Assembly (NCBI GenBank): GCA_963576475.1
Contig: OY754980.1
Coordinates: 30,735,563-30,799,562 of the forward strand
Source: Molanna angustata
Taxonomy: Eukaryota; Arthropoda; Insecta; Trichoptera; Molannidae
Length of the DNA: 64,000 nt
Direction: 5' to 3'
The position numbers were made by a program, and so were the translations under genes. The notes under the pieces were generated by a model. It saw nothing but the letters and a program-made list of their open reading frames with translations. It did not search any database and was not told where the DNA came from. This document shows, in pieces, positions 56,300-64,000 of this stretch. Numbering within the stretch: position 1 is the first letter of the stretch; each line of letters opens with the position of its first letter.

Positions 56300-57540
56300 T
56301 TTCATACTATTCATCTAAACAATAATACACAAATCCTTCGCAAATTGATGAATTTCTCATAATTTCCATCATCAAACCTCTTGGCTAAGTTTAGATAGAA
56401 CCACTCCAGAAATAATTTATTTCTAAATAAAAAGAAATCATCAAATTCGGACGACGTGGTAAAGAATTATTACTAATTGCAGACAACTATGCAAATTGAA
56501 GAGTGAGTTCCATCATCAGAACTTATGATATTTTTATGTGTGATCATATTTGAAGCGCGCCTTTCCAATCAAAAAAATAATAAATAAAATCGGACAAAAT
56601 TATAAAGAGTTATTATGGCTGACGTGTAAATTGAAGAGATTGATGAATTTCTCATGGATCCCATGATTATTGATCATATCTTGACCAAATTAAAATGGAA
56701 CTAATGAGAAGATACCCGCTTTCTAATTAAAAAAGAATCATCGAAATCGGTTAACGCGTTAAAAAGAAATCGCTAAATATATATAAAAAAAAGTTTACGT
56801 GGAATTGTCAATCTCCTGAGTCTGTTAAAAATAGTCGGTTCAGTTTAAGAAACTACCACATCCCATGCACAAGAATTGTCCCCACTTTCAATAGGGCTAT
56901 TATATTGAATTATTTCCTTTTGTATTTTAATTTTGAAATGTAATGTTAAATTACTGTAAAAAAATATAAAACATAAATAACAATAAACATCAATCATCAT
57001 TATAAATAATATTATAGTAAGTACCTAAAAAAATATAATAAAAATTAAACCGTAATATAAATTATTTCCAAAAGGCGGCGTTTGTTTAAGCAAATCGAAC
57101 AAAAATATTTCAACTCATACATTTGTTAGTTTTTCATTCGTTTTACGAAATCCCTTATTCCTTTATGCAAATGTTTCAACCCTCCCCCCCCCATGTCGGT
57201 GGGGTGACCACCCTCGCCGCACGGCGCGCGCGCGAAACTTTTCACTCGAATGATATATCTGAACCATTTATATCAGAATGATATTCAATTTATCACTTGG
57301 AATTTTGCAAGGAGCGGGGTAAGATTCGGAGTATCCAAGTACGTATTACGTAGCCTCCAACTAATAATCTTTCTATACCCGTTGCCAATTATTACCGAAA
57401 ATTTATTCAAATGACAATAATCCAACTGACGATTTGTTCAAGAGAATCTAATCGACGTAGTTTCAATCCAAGATACGCGAGATTTGTTTGGCCAGCAGGG
57501 CTACTCATGAAGTAATATTTTTTTATTATATAATTAAATT
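56300..57540. other. Degraded repeats, no gene
   Basis: Two ~300-bp related blocks (56340-56480 and 56620-56770) share TGATGAATTTCTCAT and AAATCGG(A/T)... GTAAAGAATTATTAC-like text, the ends of old transposons. 57180-57240 is a GC-rich patch (GCACGGCGCGCGCGCGAAAC). Confidence 0.45.
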
Positions 57541-57772
57541 TATTTATTTATTTATTTAATATTGCTTCTCGGGCAACTAACAGGTACTATGTCAAATATT
57601 AATTTAACATGCACCCAATAACAAGTTGCCACATTCTGGAGACTTACGATATTAATCGTCTCACAGATCCAGACTGAAAACACAATTAAAAACTGTGTCT
57701 CCACCGGGAAATGATCCCGGGACCTTTGGCTCAGCAGTCAGATATCTAACCAACTGAGCCACGGAGGCCGAC
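57541..57772 (-). mobile_element. SINE S1, full-length inverted copy
   Basis: Complement of the full S1: tail TTTATTTATTTAATATTGCT at the left, GAATCGAACC box degraded to GGAAATGATCCCGGGACC, head complement CCAACTGAGCCACGGAGGCC at the right. The B box carries a substitution. Confidence 0.92.
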
Positions 57773-57777
57773 ATATA

Positions 57778-58355
57778 GGGCCGGTATTACAGTCGGCCTT
57801 CAACTCATTGAGTTAGTTAAACTCAAGATTAATGTTAAGGGAAGATTGAATCCATTTCCGTATTACAGTGCAATATGACATGTCAGTTACTAAATCTTCA
57901 ATTATAGACATATTTTACTTTTTCTGTTGTTATTATCTGTCAAATTTTAAATAACCTCAAATAATACGAACTACAAAACGGGACGCTACAACTTGAAATA
58001 CTATTGTTTTATTATCCAACATGGTAAATTTAATTTTGTTAATTTCAGTATGGCTGTCAGTTTGTTTTGTTGTGTAGCGCCACCATCGATACAACTAAAG
58101 CCTCTAGTGATAGAACACTGAAACTACACTCGTTGCTTAACGCCTCTAGTGATAGAAACTGAAACTTCACGCGTTGCCTAGCAACGAGTCGAGAAATGAC
58201 AGTTGACTTACTTAATCCGCCAGAAACGTTGAGTTAAATATTTGTCGTTTTAGTGACGTATTTGAGAGAAGATTAGGCCTAAACGGACACTGTAATACGC
58301 TATATTTTTGTAAAACTTGAGTTTAGCTCTTAAACTGAGACTGTAATACCGGCCC
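57778..58355. mobile_element. MITE family M1, copy 2 (578 bp)
   Basis: GGGCCGGTATTACAGTCGGC at the left and ACTGTAATACCGGCCC at the right, flanked by ATA on both sides as in copy 1 (6039-6624). It lies 5 bp from the head of the adjacent SINE. Confidence 0.9.
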
Positions 58356-58419
58356 ATAAAAAAACAAAGGAGACATTTAAAAACAAAAGATACAAACTAT
58401 TATAATACATAATTGTTAT

Positions 58420-58610
58420 CTATACAAAAAGAAGGTAATATGAGTCAAATTTAAAAAGTTTTTTTATTTTTCTTTTAAATTCATTATATTCATTTGCCAG
58501 TTTCAATTCTGTTTCAAGTTTATTGAACCACACCACCCCATTGTACGTGTATTTATTTATTTTATAAAATACAACAGCAAACAAGAAAAATTTATACAAA
58601 AATACCATGA
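58420..58610 (-). pseudogene. CR1/Jockey-like LINE C-terminus
   Basis: YNGVVWFNKLETELKLANEY, NEFKRKIKKLFKFDSYYLLF, stop. Matches x-G-V-x-x-x-N-x-L-P-x-x-x-K ... F-K-x-x-L-K-x-x-L ... Y-Y of LINE ends. Confidence 0.7.
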
Positions 58611-58619
58611 TAATTTTTA

Positions 58620-59100
58620 TATTGCCAATGTCTTCTTAAATATAATATGTATACAATTTTGAAAACAGGTTGGGTATGGAGAAACGAAGGGGGGGGAAGC
58701 ATATACCACTAGAAACTCATATTATGATTTAAACCCCACGTGTCTCGATGTATGAATAATACTTAGTTAAATTATATTGAATTTAATTAAATATTAAGAT
58801 CCGGTTCTGACTTAAGCAATCTTTGATGTTAAATTAATTGAATAGGTACATAACAATATTGATTAATAAAACAATTAATGACAATTTTATACTAAAGGTT
58901 GATATCAACAAATTTTAAATGCAGAGAAAGATTACATAACAATAGATTAGGATATAGTTCTGATTTGTACATTTTTAAGATCAGGGCAAGATAAGAACTT
59001 ATTAAGAACGTGTCATGAGTATGAGTAGCTCACCAGGTCCATATTTTTCATGGTTTTTAAAACATTTATAAACTAAAGTATCAGTTTAAGTATCGTTAAA
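58620..59100. other. AT-rich, no gene recognised
   Basis: 58975-59030 (AGATCAGGGCAAGATAAGAA) also occurs at 44888-44935, marking another dispersed repeat. Confidence 0.45.
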
Positions 59101-59104
59101 ATAC

Positions 59105-59560
59105 TTTGATTTATTTATTTATATATATAATTTATGTACATGTGTACAAAGGCAGGTTTATTGCCATATGGCAATTTCTTCCAACCAACCCGAGCAACGT
59201 GAAGACTCTAAGTTAAATTGGTACAATACTTATTTAGTGAGAAATAAATTGATAAAAAAATAAAATAAGGGAGTAAGAAAAAAAAATACAAAGAGAAAAA
59301 AAAATGAAAAGAGAGTTAAAAAAAGGATAATAAAAATAACACTGATCATAGCAATGAGGAAAAGGAGCTTACGGAAGGATGTAGAAGGAATTCAGGAACT
59401 ATTTGACAAATATAGTGTTTTCAGTTTACCTTTAAATATTTGAATGGATTGAGATAACGTTACTTCATCACTTAGGCCATTCCATAGTCTAGCTGATTGT
59501 ACTTGAAAAGAAGAATAGCTGAAAACTACTGTATTGTGAATGGGTATAGCTAGTGTAGTG
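59105..59560 (-). pseudogene. LINE C-terminus and 3' end
   Basis: Minus strand: fragments of a ...QLDYGMA ... V-x-x-L-N-P-F-K-Y type end, followed by the block AAATTGCCATATGGCAATAA and a TTTATTTATTTA run at 59110. The plus-strand text GGTTTATTGCCATATGGCAA recurs at 47757 and 47225. Confidence 0.5.
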
Positions 59561-59819
59561 TTTCATGAAGTTGTTCAAAATTACGGCACTAGATTTCAAT
59601 TCAAGAATTCAACAATTTTAATGAATCAAAGTATTTCAACATTTTTTTACTTTATTCTTTGTTCGAGAAACACAGCCTCGGCGTGTCTGCGTGCGTGAGT
59701 GCGCGCGCGAGTGTGGTATGCGTATTGCCATCGATAGTAGGATCTCATGTGTTACATGCAACTAGTTTTATTAATATTTTATGTCTTAGTTAAGAATATG
59801 CTTTATTTTGGTGTTTCCT

Positions 59820-60065
59820 TTTTTTTCCTCTCTATTTAGGCCTGTTGGCCTTAAAGTCTTGCTTTAGCTTCCCTCCTGTGACGTAGATTACCAATTGTCC
59901 TTCCATCTCTTGAGAGGACGTCTTGAATGTCTGTTTTCTTGGGGAACATTATACCAGACCACTTAGACGGTTATTGAATCTGTCATTCTCGACAAGTGTT
60001 CGTTCTGAAACTCCTTTTCGTCCGACCCCATCCTTTGTACAGCTTAGGCTAGCCTGTGTTTCGAA
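59820..60065 (-). pseudogene. LINE 3' fragment
   Basis: Diverged copy of 24260-24480 (CCTTCCATCTCTTGAGAGGA, CTTGGGGAACATTATACCAG). Confidence 0.55.
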
Positions 60066-60208
60066 TTCTATTACGATTTATTTGTATTTTTTATATTTTT
60101 TATTTAAGTACCTACAAACTATGATTGACGTGGTAAATAATTATTCCCCCTCTTATCAGATGTCTTTGCGAATTGAAGCGTTTGATGATTTTTTCATGAA
60201 TTACTACC

Positions 60209-60697
60209 ATCAGCGGCCTTACTCTCCACTGCAAATCCGATCCCAATACGATCCGACTCGCTAAGAACCTACCTTTGTAACGGAGAATGAATGCGGTAGG
60301 TAGGTATGTTTTAATAGTTATAGTCGTTCATTTGAATGTACGCAGGCGGCAGATAGGAACCTACCTTTGTAACGGAGAATGAATGCGGTAGGTAGGTATG
60401 TTTTAATAGTAATAGTCGTTCATTTGAATGTACGCAGGCGGCAGATAGGAACCTACCTTTGTAACGGAGAATGAATGCGGTAGGTAGGTATGTTTTAATA
60501 GTAATAGTCGTTCATTTGAATGTACGCAGGCGACAGATAGTTACCTACCTTTGTAACGGAGAATGAATGCGGTAGGTAGGTATGTTTTAATAGTAATAGT
60601 CGTTCATTTGAATGTACGCAGGCGACAGATAGGTAAGTTCTAAATGAAAATTTGAAATCGGGATCGGATTCGAGTTTCAAGAGTAAGGCTACTGATC
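60209..60697. mobile_element. MITE with internal 92-bp satellite
   Basis: Ends are diverged inverted repeats of about 60 bp: ATCAGCGGCCTTACTCTCCA and AATCCGATCCC at the left; GGGATCGGATTCGAG and GAGTAAGGCTACTGAT at the right. Between them are four 92-bp tandem units. Confidence 0.8.
60263..60634. repeat. 92-bp tandem repeat, four copies
   Basis: ACCTACCTTTGTAACGGAGA starts at 60267, 60359, 60451 and 60543. Differences: TTATAGTCG versus TAATAGTCG and GGCGGCAG versus GGCGACAG. Confidence 0.97.
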
Positions 60698-60699
60698 TT

Positions 60700-61610
60700 G
60701 ACCACATTCATTGGATTCTTACAACGTGGTAAAGAAATTATATTCAAGTACCTACTTAAAGTAAGTAAAGATATTTTTTTTTCGCTAATAGATATGTTTG
60801 ACCTCTTACGTGTTTTGCTCAAAGAGCATCTACAGAATGGTTTATCTTTTGTCTGTGGTCAAACATCAAAAAAGTAAAAAAAATGTAATTCAATATAATT
60901 GATAATGGAATTGCATCAAGACTTAGAAATATTAAAACGCGGTAAAGAATTATCGCTGAACATGTTAATTTAATAGTTTTTTTTTATTTATTTATTTATG
61001 TTCAACATAATTTAATTTAAACAAGATCCCACTAACCATATATGGTTATTATTGGGTTTCTATATCATACAATATAAATGCTAACTTAAACTAATCAGCA
61101 ATGAAAAAAAAATTGAATTTGGTTTAACAATATAAAAATATTCATTCCGGCATATGATTATGTATCAAAAAAATATTCCATTTCTTTATTTAAGTTAAGT
61201 TTTTGATCTTCATTTTCTTAAAAGGCGTTTTTTATTCCTAAATAATAGAAGCCAGCTTTTTATGAAAACATTCCTATGTTTTATTACTCAAGGATTTGTT
61301 GAGAAAAAAAAATCAACACGTATTATTATACCCATGAATATTTCGGGCTTCTGTCGGCATACAAATCTCGGTCACAATAGATTTTTTTTTCTTTCTTACT
61401 TTCACCATCTTTTGACTTTCACTCTTTTTGTATTTTCACCTTTTTCGTATTTTCACCTTCACAATACGGTTTGTTCATTGTTTGTTTTTTTTTTGCCCTT
61501 GCTTAAGTTTTATATATTTCACTGGGGGTGTCGGTATTACGTGAATTGATGTCAAGCACAAGAATAAAATCCATACATTTTATGAAAATGTAGAAATTAT
61601 CATGGAACCT
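60700..61610. other. No gene recognised
   Basis: AT-rich. 61015-61065 has a LINE-like 3' block (AAGATCCCACTAACCATATA). Frames of up to 95 codons are AT-driven. Confidence 0.4.
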
Positions 61611-61614
61611 AAAT

Positions 61615-61925
61615 ACTTTTTCGTGACAATTTTTTATGATATTAATTGAGACGAAGTTGGAATATTATAGGAGAACTAGGAAATCAAGGTGCCTATAGGG
61701 CTTACGACCTGTCATCGGTTGGTTTACGTGATCATTTTATGGGCTTGCGCAACGCCCATCTATTTTGCCTTCTTATTGAGTTCCCTTATGAATGCAATTT
61801 TGAAAGATCTATATATTTTAATAATGAGAAACAAATCGTTTGAAAATAAGCTGTTATAACCATCGCCATCTATGAAATAACGAAGTAACCATTTTGCAAC
61901 GCCATCTATTGAGAAATAGTTTTTT
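61615..61925 (+). repeat. Interspersed repeat A
   Basis: ATTGAGACGAAGTTGGAATA, GCTTACGACCTGTCATCGGT, TTGCGCAACGCCCATCTATT and CAACGCCATCTATTGAGAAA in the family order. Confidence 0.87.
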
Positions 61926-61929
61926 TTTT

Positions 61930-62515
61930 AAACAATGAGACTTTTTTGTGTTCCAAAATCACATGTTTGTTAAATTTTAGTTTATTGACCGATATTTTTC
62001 TTTAAATATTACTTTATCTTAGGGAAGCATTTCCATTTATTTCATCTTATTTTCCATTTTATATACATTCAATCATTTTATATTTTTCATGTATGTGTAG
62101 GTATATATATTTGTGTAAGAGTGTGTGTACTTGCATTTTTAAATTAAAAACTTACATACACACAATCAAACATAAAAAAAATCATTTTTTTTACATGGAT
62201 GAGAATAAGATTATCAGAACTAAATAATGATTTATTTTATACTATAATAAATGTAAGTATGAATTTTATTCTTATAAATATGCATAGAATAATATATTTA
62301 CTGTACTAGTTACACTGTTATTGAATTTTTACTACTGACTTCGTATTCTTGCACCTGTTGCATACAAATTCACCTCTGTGAGCATTATTACTAAATCTAC
62401 CGTATCGGTGTAAATTTATTTGCCTAAAGATAAAAAATATCAGTTAAATAACCCTACTGCCAGTTTTCAATAATATTTTACACCCACCTGAAAAAAGACA
62501 TAAATCCCTAAAACC
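61930..62515. other. AT-rich, no gene recognised
   Basis: No repeat or coding pattern supported. Confidence 0.4.
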
Positions 62516-62524
62516 ATATGGACA

Positions 62525-62900
62525 GTGCAGGCAGATGAATTTAATTTGGAAGGTATCTGGAGAGAAAGATGGCCCACAGAAAATACTCAACATAAACCCC
62601 TAATAGCAGACCCTACAACCCGAAAACCTGGTTTTTCGAAGGTCTTGGGTATAACAAACAGAGCGAGAACAGAGCAGGACTGCTGCGCTGCAATTTGTAA
62701 CTTTAGAGGTGGGGTAAAAAGAAAATCCTGACTTTTAGTGTAGAGTTGAGTAGTCGGAGAAATATGTACGTGGTGCAAGACTGTCATTTGAAGAAATTTA
62801 GTGGAAGCCTCCAAGATATCCAGAGGCGAAACAAGAGGCGGTGAACTGGCTCTGAGCCCTGGAACCGAGGCTGTAAAATCTGATAAGCCACACGAAATGT
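62525..62900 (+). pseudogene. Jockey-like LINE C-terminus, frameshifted
   Basis: In shifting frames: NRAGLLRCNL-like text, QDCHLKKFSGSLQDIQ, then EAVNWL and a stop. This matches L-N-R-x-R-T-G-x-G-x-C ... E-x-C-x-x-x-x-F-x-G-x-L-x-D-I-H ... E-A-V-x-W-L of LINE C-termini. At least two frameshifts. Confidence 0.65.
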
Positions 62901-62939
62901 TAAGAAAATAAGACTTTGCCCTATTGTATGTTCTAGTCA

Positions 62940-63320
62940 GTTTCATAATTTCGCATCGCCGAATGAAAGTTGTCTCCTTAATTTCGTCACAACATCGCTC
63001 GGGGGATTTGCCTTTAATTCTTTTTTTTCTGTAACACTTCCTGTAAAAATACTTTTTCTAGGTAACATGCTCTCTCCTGGCGATGTGATCAAAGAATCTC
63101 AGCACCCGGTGACTACATACTGTAGATAATCATTCTAATATTTTGAATGAAGGATTGAGTTATTCGTTCTTCATACATTCCAAGGATTCTTCAGGATGCG
63201 ACGCCTGCGTTAATCCTGGCAAAATCACGGGACTTCACTTTCCAGGTTTCGGATGCAAAAAATATTGGGAAGATGAAAGTTCTTATGATTTTATTTTTGG
63301 TTGAGTTGGAAAAAATATGT
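62940..63320 (-). pseudogene. LINE C-terminal fragment
   Basis: Minus strand: HRVLRFFDHIARRESMLPR and ...LHPKPGK. R-V-L-x-F-F-x-H-I-x-R-R is the C-terminal motif also read at 13938-14360. Confidence 0.6.
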
Positions 63321-64000
63321 TAGTGCATTAATTTATTGCCGTTTAGATTTTCTTCTTTTTGTGCCTTGCCGGGTCTACCTGACTTGAGCTAATCGGTTCA
63401 GTTCTTCCACTCTGTGGCATCTACCTTACCCTTAATTTTTCCATTCATGATGAGGTGCAGTAGATTATATTTAAACTCAGTTTTACTTAAACCCCATTAA
63501 ATTCTCGGCTGCTACAACTACTTCAATTTGAGTCTAATGCGGCTTGTTTCTGGTTGCTGTGCATCCATCAACGGGCGAATTATAACTAAAGACGGGATGC
63601 ACTACACATGCCATCAAATAGAGGGAGTTGATTGCATGTTAAAAATAGCATGTGTCAGTAACTTGTAAACTGAGGATTCACTTGCAATTAAAATCTCTTA
63701 CAAGTTTCTTCATGGCATGCTCGCAGATGCAAGCGGAGTATGTGGTTTGCGACACCCACAACCCAGATTGCACATTGTATGCAAAAAGAATCAAATGTCT
63801 TGCAAGCTACATGCATGTGTATCTCCGGCTTTCAAGTTGATGGGTCTTGTGGGTCTCTAAAAAAACATTTAGTCCTATTATACCCGAATCTTATCTCCGT
63901 TGATGGAAGGTTACAAATTTTTTATTCTAGAGGGGATAGTGTAACACTTCAAGGAGTGTGTAATGCGCACGGTCTGGTTGTTTTCTTTGGAGAAACATTT
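63320..64000. other. No gene recognised
   Basis: More GC-rich than the introns before it. A 62-codon frame at 63652-63840 would start at a GTG-like codon and contains YVVCDTHNPDCTLYAKRIKC; no family recognised. Could be transposon-derived. Confidence 0.3.

Overview
This is eukaryotic, intron-rich, AT-rich DNA dominated by transposon debris. The repeat content (a tRNA-derived SINE, many fragments of non-LTR retrotransposon reverse transcriptase, short tails of the ATGTATG type, palindromic MITEs) and the protein family of the one real gene point to an insect, most likely a moth or butterfly. The species cannot be named from the sequence.

One host gene is supported. Six plus-strand exons (8400-8608, 12674-12784, 16951-17157, 25267-25418, 27143-27287, 34410-34540) splice in frame with AG/GT borders and matching phases (2, 1, 1, 1, 0, 1, 0 from the first acceptor to the last donor). 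They encode about 318 residues of an immunoglobulin-domain cell-surface protein resembling the Sidestep family: the second half of Ig1, all of Ig2 and Ig3, and the first half of Ig4. The 5' exons (signal peptide, first half of Ig1) and 3' exons (rest of Ig4, further domains, membrane segment) were not found. The last intron therefore runs at least 29.4 kb, to the window edge. Everything else lies in introns or flanks of this gene.

Layout: 1-8.4 kb is upstream intron or flank with a 60-bp minisatellite, a CT microsatellite, two arrays of a ~36-bp unit, a THAP zinc-finger relic and a MITE. 8.4-17.2 kb holds exons 1-3, an array of exactly seven 118-bp units, foldback elements and LINE tails. 17.2-34.5 kb holds exons 4-6, a 57-bp array next to a perfect hairpin, a DNA transposon nested in a SINE, a GC-rich LTR-like block and several LINE fragments. 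34.5-64 kb is intron made of LINE, SINE and MITE remnants. Its most unusual items are a sequence that folds as a complete hammerhead ribozyme (39998-40038), a near-perfect 165-bp snapback hairpin (48604-48768), and a MITE carrying four 92-bp tandem repeats between its inverted ends (60209-60697).

No rRNA gene, functional tRNA gene, CRISPR array or intact transposase/reverse transcriptase gene was seen.
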